Shown here: positions 1 to 7,103 of the stretch, piece after piece | How the letters are laid out: each line of letters starts with the position of its first letter | Position numbering within the stretch: position 1 is the first letter of the stretch | DNA from: an uncultured Lachnospiraceae bacterium | GTDB taxonomy: Bacteria > Bacillota > Clostridia > Lachnospirales > Lachnospiraceae | Assembly: GCA_947626965.1 (NCBI GenBank) | Contig: CANQUH010000001.1 | Location: 1 to 64,000, forward strand | Reading direction: 5' to 3' | Length of the DNA stretch: 64,000 bases | The notes under the pieces: generated by a model | Database searches by the model: none | Seen by the model: the letters and a program-made list of their open reading frames with translations, nothing else | What the model was told of the DNA's origin: nothing | Translations under genes and position numbers: made by a program

Positions 1-1173
1 ACGGATATGCTCTATGACTGTTATAATTCTGTGTCTGCAAACAGTGACATCAGCGGGAAACTGATGGCGATCAAGGCAAGATATCAGGAAATTATCGACG
101 GACTTGGACTGGAACTGTCGCTGGATGAAGAATTTCAGACAATCCGGGAAGAGTTTGAGAACCAGGCGGGCAGCGATTACGCGGCGTCCCGCGGCGAGTA
201 TCTGAACGGTATCGTGATGGCGAATTACCTTGAATATGAGTTTATAGACGCGGCTGAGGTGATCTGCTTTGACGAGGACGGCGTGTTCGATTCTGAGAAG
301 ACGAATGTGGTCATGAGAAAGCGCCTGGAGCAGGTGGAAAAGGCTGTCATTCCCGGATTTTACGGGGCAATGCCGGACGGAAGCATCAAGACATTTTCGA
401 GAGGCGGTTCCGATATTACCGGTTCCATCGTCGCCCGCGCGATCTGCGCCGACCTGTATGAGAACTGGACTGACGTGTCCGGCTTCCTTGTGACGGATCC
501 GCGCATCGTCGAGAATCCGGAGACGATCGAGACGATCACGTACCGTGAGCTGCGCGAGCTTTCCTATATGGGAGCGACCGTACTCCATGCGGACTCGATT
601 TTCCCGCTCCGCCGCGAGGGAATCCCGATCAACATCAAGAATACGAACCGTCCGCAGGATCCGGGAACGCTGATCGTTGAGAGCACCTGCCGCCGCCCGA
701 AATTCACGATCACCGGCATCGCGGGCAAGAAAGGCTTCTGTGCGATCAACATAGAGAAAGATATGATGAACTCTGAGATCGGCTTCGGCCGCAGAGTGCT
801 TCAGGTGTTTGAGGAGAACGGCATCTCCTTTGAGCATGTGCCGTCCGGCATCGACACTTTCACGGTGATTGTGCACCAGTCAGAGTTTATGGAGAAAGAG
901 CAGAGCGTCATTTCCGGCCTTCACCGCGCCGTGCATCCTGACCTGCTTGACCTGGAGTCCGACCTTGCACTGATCGCGGTTGTGGGCCGCGGTATGCGCG
1001 CGACCCGCGGAACAGCAGCCCGTATTTTCGCCGCGCTGACACATGCCAATATCAACGTCAAGATGATCGACCAGGGTTCGAGTGAGCTGAACATCATCAT
1101 CGGTGTCCGCAACGAGGACTTTGAGAATGCGGTCCGCGCGATCTATGATATTTTCGTGCTGACGCATCTGTAA
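1..1173 (+). CDS. lysC: Aspartokinase, 5' end outside the window
   Basis: Aspartokinase phosphorylates L-aspartate, the first step toward lysine, threonine and methionine, in the cytoplasm. The frame is open from base 1 and the first visible Met is at base 7, so the N-terminal nucleotide-binding strand (KFGGS-type) lies upstream of the window. Visible are the kinase-core motif FSRGGSDITG near residue 130 (counted from base 7), the VTDPRIV segment near 165, and two C-terminal ACT regulatory domains: about 231-300 with ITGIAGKKGFCAINIEK, and about 317-385 with SSELNIIIGV. Two ACT domains are normal for feedback-inhibited aspartokinases. Which amino acid inhibits it cannot be read from the sequence. 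A hairpin follows the stop, and ilvE converges from the other strand. Confidence 0.95.
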   Translation, partial: TDMLYDCYNSVSANSDISGKLMAIKARYQEIIDGLGLELSLDEEFQTIREEFENQAGSDYAASRGEYLNGIVMANYLEYEFIDAAEVICFDEDGVFDSEKTNVVMRKRLEQVEKAVIPGFYGAMPDGSIKTFSRGGSDITGSIVARAICADLYENWTDVSGFLVTDPRIVENPETIETITYRELRELSYMGATVLHADSIFPLRREGIPINIKNTNRPQDPGTLIVESTCRRPKFTITGIAGKKGFCAINIEKDMMNSEIGFGRRVLQVFEENGISFEHVPSGIDTFTVIVHQSEFMEKEQSVISGLHRAVHPDLLDLESDLALIAVVGRGMRATRGTAARIFAALTHANINVKMIDQGSSELNIIIGVRNEDFENAVRAIYDIFVLTHL

Positions 1174-1205
1174 AAAATAAAATAATTTTCAAGGGAAAAG
1201 AAAAT

Positions 1206-1235
1206 AGCCGCCACTATTCCGCAGTAGTGACGGCT
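1206..1235 (+). terminator. Hairpin after lysC, probable terminator
   Basis: The arms AGCCGCCACTA and TAGTGACGGCT pair over 11 positions with one C-A mismatch around an 8-nt loop. The run that follows (GTTTGTAAGT) is only moderately T-rich, so termination may be weak. It sits between the convergent lysC and ilvE genes. Confidence 0.5.
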
Positions 1236-1371
1236 GTTTGTAAGTAACAACCAATTACTATTGAGGGTAGCCGCTTCTCTGGCCTCCCTTTTTCATTTCC
1301 ACTATATCACATCAGGAGCACCGTTTCAAGCGGTGAATTTTCTCCAATTTTTGAAAAAAGCAGTTCCTGAT

Positions 1372-2397
1372 TTATTTGATCACCTTGATCCATCCTTCAG
1401 GTGCCTGAATTCTTCCCATCTGAATTCCTGTCAGCGTCTCATACAGCTTTTTGGTGACAGGTCCCATCTCGGTCATGCCGCTCGGGAAGCAGATCTCTTT
1501 GCCGTGGTCGTTGATCTTGCCGACCGGAGAGATAACGGCTGCGGTACCGCACAGACCGCACTCTGCGAATTCCGGAACTTCCTCAAAGAAGACTTCGCGT
1601 TCCTCAACCTCAAGTCCGAGATAATCCTTTGCGACGGTGATCAGCGAACGGCGTGTGATGGACGGAAGGATGCTGCCGGACTTCGGAGTGACGACCTTGT
1701 TGTCCTTTGTGATGAACAGGAAGTTGGCTCCGCCTGTTTCCTCAACCTTTGTCCTTGTGCCTGGATCAAGATACATATTCTCATCAAATCCCTGACGATG
1801 TGCGTCCATGATCGCGTAAAGGCTCATCGCGTAGTTCAGTCCGGCTTTGATGTGGCCTGTTCCGTGAGGTGCCGCACGGTCGAAATCGCTGACACGGATC
1901 GTGAGCGGTTTCACGCCGCCCTTGAAGTACGGGCCGACCGGTGTTGTGAAAATACGGAACTGATATTCGTCAGCCGGCTTTACGCCGATAACCGCGTTGG
2001 TTCCGAACATGTTCGGACGGATGTACAGTGTTGCGCCTGAGCCGTAAGGCGGAACGTAGGCTTCGTTGGCCTCGATGGTCTTTACCACAGCGTCCACAAA
2101 GCGGTCTTCCGGGAAAACAGGCATCTCGAGACGTCTGCAGGAGTTTGCCATACGCTCAGCGTTGAGATCCGGACGGAATGTGACAATATGTCCGTCTTCC
2201 GTTGTGTAGGCTTTCAGTCCTTCGAAGCAGGTCTGCGCATACTGAAGAACACCTGCACACTCCGTGATCGTGACCATGGAGTTGGAGGTCAGTTCGCCGT
2301 CGTCCCAGCTGCCGTCTTTGAAATTAGAGACAAAACGCTTTTCGGTCTCGATGTAGCCAAAACCAAGATTTGCCCAGTCGATATTTTTCTTTTCCAT
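1372..2397 (-). CDS. ilvE: Branched-chain amino acid aminotransferase
   Basis: A PLP-dependent class IV transaminase that interconverts leucine, isoleucine and valine with their 2-oxo acids, using glutamate/2-oxoglutarate. The 341-residue product has the normal family length. Motifs seen include FEGLKAY, YIRPNMFGT, the segment GTGHIKAGLNYAMSL with the probable PLP lysine, and EVEERE followed by ECGLCGTAAVISPV. The frame stays open upstream to 2598, but the ATG ending at 2397 is the likely start. It has AAAGGATGAC upstream, matches the usual family N-terminus, and lies downstream of a good promoter, whereas the extra 67 codons read through a dispersed repeat. No T-box leader was seen. Confidence 0.95.
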   Translation of the reverse strand: MEKKNIDWANLGFGYIETEKRFVSNFKDGSWDDGELTSNSMVTITECAGVLQYAQTCFEGLKAYTTEDGHIVTFRPDLNAERMANSCRRLEMPVFPEDRFVDAVVKTIEANEAYVPPYGSGATLYIRPNMFGTNAVIGVKPADEYQFRIFTTPVGPYFKGGVKPLTIRVSDFDRAAPHGTGHIKAGLNYAMSLYAIMDAHRQGFDENMYLDPGTRTKVEETGGANFLFITKDNKVVTPKSGSILPSITRRSLITVAKDYLGLEVEEREVFFEEVPEFAECGLCGTAAVISPVGKINDHGKEICFPSGMTEMGPVTKKLYETLTGIQMGRIQAPEGWIKVIK

Positions 2398-2461
2398 AAT
2401 AAAGTCATCCTTTCCCTTTAGTATCAGGGGGCAAAGTATCTTTCCCCACACTATAATCAGT

Positions 2462-2490
2462 AGTTTACGCCTGCTTTGGCACTGTGTCAA
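2462..2490 (-). promoter_or_regulatory. Promoter of ilvE
   Basis: On the minus strand, TTGACA (2490-2485), a 17-nt spacer and TAAACT (2467-2462) form a good sigma-A type promoter about 65 nt upstream of the chosen ilvE start. Confidence 0.7.
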
Positions 2491-2532
2491 GATAAAGTTC
2501 ATAATAGAAATTACAGATTGAGGGACACAGAA

Positions 2533-2600
2533 AATCAAGCAGGAGGCGTTTTTTCCTCCTGTTCGCCCGCGCGGCCCACATGATGCGTCAGCAGTCAATC
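2533..2600 (-). repeat. Dispersed palindromic repeat, family A copy 1
   Basis: Read on the minus strand, this copy has GACTGCTGACGCA, then GTGGGCCGCGCGG, then a hairpin with arms CAGGAGG and CCTCCTG around an A-rich loop, ending CTTGATT. The same blocks in the same order occur at 3965-4031, 6511-6572 and twice in 61999-62132. Here it lies upstream of the ilvE promoter. Confidence 0.7.
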
Positions 2601-2673
2601 TCCATATGCAGGATTGAGTATCACATAAATTCTATCATACAAACTGAAGAAAATAAAAACATCAAAAAGAGCA

Positions 2674-2702
2674 TTGAATAATAAAAATATATATGCTATA
2701 CT
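2674..2702 (+). promoter_or_regulatory. Promoter upstream of the ogt-uma2 fusion
   Basis: TTGAAT (2674-2679), a 17-nt spacer and TATACT (2697-2702). A very strong ribosome site, AAGGAGGT, follows near 2722 but has no matching ATG. The next in-frame codon after it is CTG followed by seven codons and a stop. The promoter and ribosome site may be left over from a lost gene and now supply a leader of about 200 nt for the gene at 2917. Confidence 0.6.
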
Positions 2703-2916
2703 ATAAAAAACAACTATACAACAAGGAGGTTCTGATCTGATTACAAAAGAATTAAGATGATGCTAAACAGAAATTATAATGACGGGGCCAGACGAACCGT
2801 GCCGCACGTCAGTGGCGCACAGTCAGCACAGATCAGGACAGGTGAGAGGTTCCGTCAGATATTCGGACTTTTGCCCTTGGCATCATGAAAGAATTATAAA
2901 GGTGAGGGGTGATATT

Positions 2917-4593
2917 TTGCTGCACAGAATACATATGGAATCTCCATTTGGAACAATCTGTATCGAGGACGACGGGGAAGCTTTGACGGCTCTCTATCTG
3001 GTGGACGATCAGAACGAAAAATCGAGGGAAGCTTTGACGGCTTTCTATCTGGACGAACAGAATGGGAAAACGGATAAGAAAAAAAGAAAATTAAACAATA
3101 TGAATAAGGAAGCGGGCGATGAGGAACGAAAGACGGAAAATGTGGATGAAGAAGTAAGGAATGTTGACAGAGAGCCGGAGAATCTGAACAGGAAGCCGGA
3201 CAGTAGGGAGGAAGAACGGAAGGAAACCGGGGATTCAGAACTTTTGAATCGTGCCGTGACGGAACTTCAGGAATACTTTGCAGGAGAGAGAACGTCCTTT
3301 GATCTGCCGCTTCATCCGAAAGGGACAGAATTTCAAAAACAGGTGTGGGATGCTCTGCGGAAAATCCCTTACGGAGAAACGCGCAGCTACGGGGAGATTG
3401 CGCAGGCAATCGGCCGCCCGAAAGCCTGCCGCGCGGTCGGCGGCGCGAATAATAAAAATCCGATTATGCTGTTTATTCCCTGTCACCGGGTGATCGGGAG
3501 TGATGGCAGCCTGACCGGTTTTGCCGGAGGGCTGGATATGAAACGGCGTCTGCTGGAGATGGAGGCGGCGAACCGGTCAGTTTTCGGGGAAGCTGGAGAT
3601 GAAGATTATGAGATCTCCGGAGATGCTGAAGATGAGAATTGTATAATTTCCGCCGAAACCGGAAAGGAGAATCCCCCGGTTTTCCGGGAAGATGAAGAAG
3701 CGTGCTGCAGAATTTCTGAGGGAACGGATGCGGCGAGATCCGCATCATCCGGGAGCGCAAAAAAGCAGGCCTGTGAACCTGCCAGGGAAGTGGGGTCTGC
3801 GTGTTGGAAGGAGCTGGAAGAAACAGAAATTGGCAGGGAGAAAGACGTGAAAAATCACGGAAAAAAAGACGATTGCAAGGGAACGGCAATATTGCCGGAT
3901 GAAGGCGATACGGACTATAGAATCAGCGAGACGCAGCCGTTTTATACGCAGGCCCGCGCATGGGAATCGACTGCTGACGCAGTATGTGGGCCGCACGGTG
4001 AGCAGGAGAAAAAACTGCCTCCGGATCAATCATGCGGCAAAAATGAGGCTTCTCTGGAAGATTACTATGAACTGCCGGGTGACCGCAGGGCGGAACTGAT
4101 CGACGGCGTATTTTATGATATGGCGGCTCCTTCCCTGGCACATCAGGGAGCGGCGGCGGAACTGTACAGCAGATTGCGGGATTATATCGTAAGCCAGAAA
4201 GGAAGCTGCTATCCGCTGATGTCTCCGTTTGATGTGCAGCTTGACTGCGACGACAGGACGATGGTACAGCCGGATGTCGCGGTCGTCTGTGACAGAAGTA
4301 AACTGAAAAATCGCTGCGTGCTCGGGGCACCGGATCTGGTGATCGAGATTCTCTCAGATTTTTCGATAAAGAGAGACTGCGTGCTGAAACTTTCCAAATA
4401 TATGGAGGCGGGAGTGCGGGAATACTGGATTGTGGATCTGGAAAGCCGGAGAGTACTGGTATATGAATCCGGCAGGAAAGTCAGCCTTTCGGTTTATGGG
4501 ATGGATAGCCGGATTCCCGTTGGGATATTTGACGGAAACTGCGAGATCGATTTTTCGGAAATTTATCAGTGGATCCGGTTTTTGCTTATGTAA
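2917..4593 (+). CDS. Fusion: Ogt-type DNA alkyltransferase plus Uma2 nuclease-fold domain
   Basis: The N-terminal part is a methylated-DNA--protein cysteine methyltransferase, which repairs O6-alkylguanine by moving the alkyl group to its own cysteine: GTEFQKQVWDALRKIPYGET, then IPCHRVIG with the acceptor Cys near residue 189. Residues about 378-555 form a Uma2 (DUF820) PD-(D/E)XK-like domain with VQPDVAVVCD, PDLVIEILS and AGVREYWIVDLE. About 150 residues of acidic, low-complexity linker join them, and residues about 350-372 are a translated copy of dispersed repeat A. A hydrophilic insert of about 80 residues and a duplicated EALTA(L/F)YL segment lie inside the N-terminal domain. The TTG at 2917 is chosen as start because of GGTGAGGGGTG just upstream; ATG at 2935 is possible, and the frame is open back to 2779. 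The role of the Uma2 half is unknown. Confidence 0.8.
   Translation: MLHRIHMESPFGTICIEDDGEALTALYLVDDQNEKSREALTAFYLDEQNGKTDKKKRKLNNMNKEAGDEERKTENVDEEVRNVDREPENLNRKPDSREEERKETGDSELLNRAVTELQEYFAGERTSFDLPLHPKGTEFQKQVWDALRKIPYGETRSYGEIAQAIGRPKACRAVGGANNKNPIMLFIPCHRVIGSDGSLTGFAGGLDMKRRLLEMEAANRSVFGEAGDEDYEISGDAEDENCIISAETGKENPPVFREDEEACCRISEGTDAARSASSGSAKKQACEPAREVGSACWKELEETEIGREKDVKNHGKKDDCKGTAILPDEGDTDYRISETQPFYTQARAWESTADAVCGPHGEQEKKLPPDQSCGKNEASLEDYYELPGDRRAELIDGVFYDMAAPSLAHQGAAAELYSRLRDYIVSQKGSCYPLMSPFDVQLDCDDRTMVQPDVAVVCDRSKLKNRCVLGAPDLVIEILSDFSIKRDCVLKLSKYMEAGVREYWIVDLESRRVLVYESGRKVSLSVYGMDSRIPVGIFDGNCEIDFSEIYQWIRFLLM
3965..4031 (+). repeat. Family A copy 2, inside a coding sequence
   Basis: It shares GACTGCTGACGCA, GTGGGCCGCACGG and AGCAGGAG...GCCTCC with the intergenic copies. 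It is translated in frame as part of the linker between the Ogt and Uma2 domains. The hairpin arms are degraded (AGCAGGAG against GCCTCCGG), unlike the intergenic copies. Confidence 0.7.
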
Positions 4594-4619
4594 TGATGTT
4601 GGGTCAAAAAGGATTTTGC

Positions 4620-4776
4620 CTACATGATGCCACGGATTTCTTCGCGCTTAGTGCTTCCGAATTTCCGTTTCACTCCTGTGTGTTTATTTTCGCCGGCAGG
4701 GTAGACTGTTTGCTGGGTCAGGTTTTTTTGAGCGGAGCGTCTTTATCGGAATTTGTCGATATAGAATTTGCTTCAT
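4620..4776 (-). pseudogene. Possible small ORF, frameshifted, with its ribosome site in a hairpin loop
   Basis: On the minus strand ATG at 4776 opens a 30-codon frame ending at 4684. Directly upstream the arms GGCGGCTA and TAGCCGCC (4777-4800) form a perfect 8-bp stem with ACAGGAGG in its loop, so the ribosome site is displayed in the loop 8 nt from the ATG. A run of seven A lies after codon 16; removing one A would extend the frame to a stop at 4620, about 52 codons in total. No family is recognised. The rest of the 607-bp gap between 4594 and 5200 holds only a short CCATG/CATGG inverted repeat and the terminator below. Confidence 0.3.
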
Positions 4777-5033
4777 GGCGGCTACCTCCTGTTAGCCGCC
4801 GTATCTATCAGCTTTCCATGTGAACATGGCATGATACTGCGGTCGGGAAAATTTTGCGGTGTAAGCCGCTTAGCAGGATTTGGGGAAGGCACATCTTTAA
4901 CACGGATGAGGCGGGCGTTTTGTCAAACGGGGAGAGGAATTTTCTTTTCGCATAAGAAACACCGGCGGGACGATTTTTGCAACCGCAGAAACAAAAAAAG
5001 CAGCAACACAAAGAGGTAGCTGGCTCCCCTGTC

Positions 5034-5071
5034 AAAAAGAAAAGCAGGAAACCATTTTGTGATTTCCTGCT
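5034..5071 (-). terminator. Intrinsic terminator of the minus-strand 6166-5201 unit
   Basis: The perfect 9-bp arms AGCAGGAAA and TTTCCTGCT around an 11-nt loop are followed on the minus strand by TTTCTTTTTG, the layout expected for termination of the two minus-strand genes to the right. Confidence 0.7.
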
Positions 5072-5200
5072 CTGCAATGTCGTCGTTAGACGGTGGGGTA
5101 TTAAGTTTTAGATTGAAACTTCAACTCTACAAGTTCCGAGTTGTACGTCCCAACAAACTGGAATTGCCTTATCCGCTGGAACTCTTTCATTTCATTTACC

Positions 5201-5503
5201 TTATAATTCTTCCGTTAGTTTAATGGCGGTAATAATCATATTTGAACGGACATTCTTTTGATGATTCCAATTTCGCGTGTCCCATTTTTCACCGCTTACA
5301 TCATCACCTGCATAAAGCAGCTGAGCTAAAGGAATATCGTAATACTTAGACACTGCAAAAAATGCTGCTGTTTCCATTTCAACTGTTATGCAGCCCTCAT
5401 TTCTTCTTAATTTAATCATTTCGGGTGTTTCTCTATACATGGCGGCCGTCGTCCATGTGCTTGTATCATACTCACAAACAGGAAGCCTGTTCTTAATTAT
5501 CAT
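5201..5503 (-). pseudogene. Nucleoside phosphorylase, C-terminal fragment
   Basis: The 100 residues match only the C-terminal part of the purine/uridine phosphorylase (PNP_UDP) fold: TWTTAAMYRETPEM, the purine-pocket strand CITVEMETAAFFAV, and LYAGDDVSGEKWDTRNW. The N-terminal half, with the phosphate-binding residues, is missing; full proteins are about 250 residues. The fragment still has its own ATG and a good ribosome site (GGAGAGATGAGAA), starting 3 nt past the stop of the gene before it, so it may be translated. Without the phosphate site it is unlikely to be a normal phosphorylase. The unit looks AT-richer than its surroundings, suggesting a different origin. Confidence 0.65.
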
Positions 5504-5506
5504 TTC

Positions 5507-6166
5507 TCATCTCTCCATAAATTTATGATTTATATAAAACTCATTAACAAAATCACTGAGTACACAAAAATCCAATATATACTCCTGACTGTCATATTCG
5601 CCAATCTCAGTCTGATGCTGCAGGTAATACCTTTTAACTTTCTCCTGTATGCGCTTTGTTGCTTCTTTGAAATCCGGCGCTCCCTCATAACATGCCCCGT
5701 AATATTCTATCTGCTCCGGCTGCACAGCCGCCATCATGTATTTGATAATTTCAAATCGTGAAAATACAATAGAACTATCGTTTTTCTTTCGGAGAACACA
5801 TACCGTCAAATCTTTCGGAGATATGTTCATATCGGTACACCCGTTCTCAAAGTTTCGCTCATTCTTAATGTTTGTACCATCGAATCGCAGATATATTCCT
5901 TCGCCTAAATAATCCGAAAGACTTTTTGAAGCCATTATCTTTTTCATTGTAGAATCATCGGTTATCGCCATTTGTCCTGCTTTAACCTTGTCATACACAA
6001 GTTGAAAATCCACAAACAGAGCAATCGCACCTTCAAATCCTTCTGAGAAGAAAACCTTGATTTTTTCATCTCCAATGAGTTTGCTATTGACTCCACTTTG
6101 GGGGATCAATCCTGTTTTGCTAATTGAACGCAAATTATCTAATGATGTCATATGGTAATAATACAT
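5507..6166 (-). CDS. Hypothetical protein, possible ADP-ribosyltransferase-like fold
   Basis: A 219-residue protein with no signal peptide or membrane segment. The N-terminus reads YYYHMTSLDNLRSISKTGLI, which recalls the H-[ST]-x-x-N-L-x-x-I-x-x-x-G-L opening of DarT/PARP-type and RNA 2'-phosphotransferase-type ART-fold proteins. It is followed by FFSEGFEGAIALFVDF and DYLGEGIYLRFDG. This is a motif resemblance only; no catalytic Glu can be assigned. Start: ATG with GAGAGG upstream and a TATAAT promoter. It is followed within 3 nt by the phosphorylase fragment, and both end at the terminator at 5034-5071. The pairing suggests nucleotide or NAD-related chemistry, possibly toxin or defence, but that is speculation. 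Confidence 0.5.
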   Translation of the reverse strand: MYYYHMTSLDNLRSISKTGLIPQSGVNSKLIGDEKIKVFFSEGFEGAIALFVDFQLVYDKVKAGQMAITDDSTMKKIMASKSLSDYLGEGIYLRFDGTNIKNERNFENGCTDMNISPKDLTVCVLRKKNDSSIVFSRFEIIKYMMAAVQPEQIEYYGACYEGAPDFKEATKRIQEKVKRYYLQHQTEIGEYDSQEYILDFCVLSDFVNEFYINHKFMER

Positions 6167-6231
6167 TTTTGCCTCTCAACTCATTTCGCTAAATCCCGAT
6201 GTGTCGAACAGTCGCCCACTCGACATTTAAC

Positions 6232-6260
6232 ATTATACCAGCCAAATGTGAAGAAGTCTA
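6232..6260 (-). promoter_or_regulatory. Promoter of the ART-like gene
   Basis: On the minus strand, TAGACT (6260-6255), 17 nt, and a consensus TATAAT (6237-6232), about 65 nt upstream of the start at 6166. Confidence 0.55.
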
Positions 6261-6283
6261 CTGTCCGTTAAGACGGTCAATTG

Positions 6284-6430
6284 AATTTTTGTTACTGTTC
6301 ACTCCGTGCCCAGTAACGTACAGTTTGGGCATGCAAATTCGCTTCGCGAAGCCCAAACTGTCATTTGACTCATGTTCTCACGGCCTCAGCAGCAAGTGCT
6401 TCGGCCTGGTCTGAACTGTAACAAATTTTT
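6284..6430 (+). repeat. MITE-like element, family B copy 1
   Basis: The element is bounded by near-inverted ends: AATTTTTGTTACTGTTCAC on the left and GAACTGTAACAAATTTTT on the right. Inside is a perfect 10-bp stem, CAGTTTGGGC with GCCCAAACTG, whose loop contains the palindrome GCTTCGCGAAGC. The same pair of ends in the opposite orientation encloses 20511-20669. It encodes no protein. With family A copy 3 it fills most of the 405-bp gap between 6167 and 6571. Confidence 0.65.
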
Positions 6431-6510
6431 CACGACGTTTCCGTCCATATCGAATAGAAAACGCTCCGGCGATTTTTCCTCGACAGAGCGATTCTTTCAT
6501 GTTTATCTTA

Positions 6511-6572
6511 GTTACTGATGCAGCACTTGGGCCGCGCGGCGAGCAGGAGGGAAAACCGCCTCCAGCTTAATT
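6511..6572 (+). repeat. Family A copy 3
   Basis: TACTGATGCAGCAC, TGGGCCGCGCGGCGAGC, then the hairpin arms GCAGGAGG and CCTCCAGC around GGAAAACCG. It ends at the 3' end of the small acidic gene and could act as its transcript end. Confidence 0.65.
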
Positions 6573-6874
6573 CAGATCCGGATAACAAAATCAGATCCGT
6601 CAAAAGGCGAATAGTCATCGTCGTCATCCTCATCGTCCTCATCGTCATCCTCATCCGGCCATTCGTAGGGTACGCAGCCGTAGGAAGTGAGGTCAAGTTT
6701 TCCTTCCTCGAACAAAGTCTTTGTCAGAAGATCTGCCAGTTTCTGTTCAATCCGGAGACAGATATCCTCATCTCCAAAGAAAACGAGAAGTTTATCGTCG
6801 TCCATATACTCTGTGTTAGTCACTTCCGTAACAGAAAAACTCTGGTTTTCCGGGTTGCGGTATAAAATACGCAT
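6572..6874 (-). CDS. Small acidic protein of unknown function
   Basis: A 100-residue cytoplasmic protein with no recognised family. Residues 1-70 look folded (ILYRNPENQSFSVTEV, LLVFFGDEDICLRIEQKL). Residues about 71-95 are an almost unbroken Asp/Glu stretch after YEWPDED. It has a clean AAGGAGG ribosome site and its own promoter, so it is probably a real gene. The acidic tail is encoded by GAT/GAC/GAG triplet-like repeats. It stands alone between the repeat region and the divergent pst operon. Confidence 0.65.
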   Translation of the reverse strand: MRILYRNPENQSFSVTEVTNTEYMDDDKLLVFFGDEDICLRIEQKLADLLTKTLFEEGKLDLTSYGCVPYEWPDEDDDEDDEDDDDDYSPFDGSDFVIRI

Positions 6875-6910
6875 TGTGAAAATTCCTCCTTATATGGTAA
6901 ATTCCGTGTA

Positions 6911-6939
6911 AGTATAGCATTTTTGGAAGAGGGAAGCAA
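6911..6939 (-). promoter_or_regulatory. Promoter of the small acidic gene
   Basis: On the minus strand, TTGCTT (6939-6934), 17 nt, and TATACT (6916-6911), about 37 nt upstream of the ATG. Confidence 0.55.
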
Positions 6940-7005
6940 TGTTTTTGTGCTGTTGCTTCACAAGTGGTTCTTTTCGGTTGGCTGACGATCACGCATTACT
7001 CCGAT

Positions 7006-7060
7006 TTTACATTTCTTTTACCGGAACCCGGTTTTGCATTTTACATTTTCTTCGTACAAT
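7006..7060 (+). promoter_or_regulatory. Probable PhoP-dependent promoter of pstS
   Basis: TTTACA (7006), TTTACC (7017) and TTTACA (7040) lie 11 and 23 nt apart, that is one and two helical turns, and TACAAT (7055-7060) begins 15 nt after the last box begins. There is no separate consensus -35. This fits the Firmicute Pho box of TT(A/T/C)ACA direct repeats. The promoter at 11382-11435 has the same geometry. Confidence 0.7.
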
Positions 7061-7103
7061 TCTCGCTGTAACAAGTTAATGTAAAAAAGGAGGATAAATT
7101 TTT

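Noticed and set aside
1261..2040. Plus-strand ORF of 259 codons opposite ilvE
   Set aside because: It is fully antisense to a strongly conserved enzyme, has no recognisable motif, and its composition mirrors ilvE codons.
2533..2600. Upstream extension of ilvE to 2598
   Set aside because: The extra codons read through repeat family A and lie upstream of a good promoter, so they are not part of the protein.
2398..2760. T-box or other riboswitch in front of ilvE
   Set aside because: No T-box sequence or specifier stem was seen; the leader after the mapped promoter is only about 60 nt.
4569..4823. Plus-strand ORF of 84 codons after the Ogt-Uma2 gene
   Set aside because: No ribosome site, overlaps the fusion gene in another frame, and no family features. 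The minus strand of the same stretch has a better start signal.
6284..6430. Insertion sequence with transposase
   Set aside because: The element has inverted ends but only about 150 bp and no ORF; at most it is a non-autonomous element.
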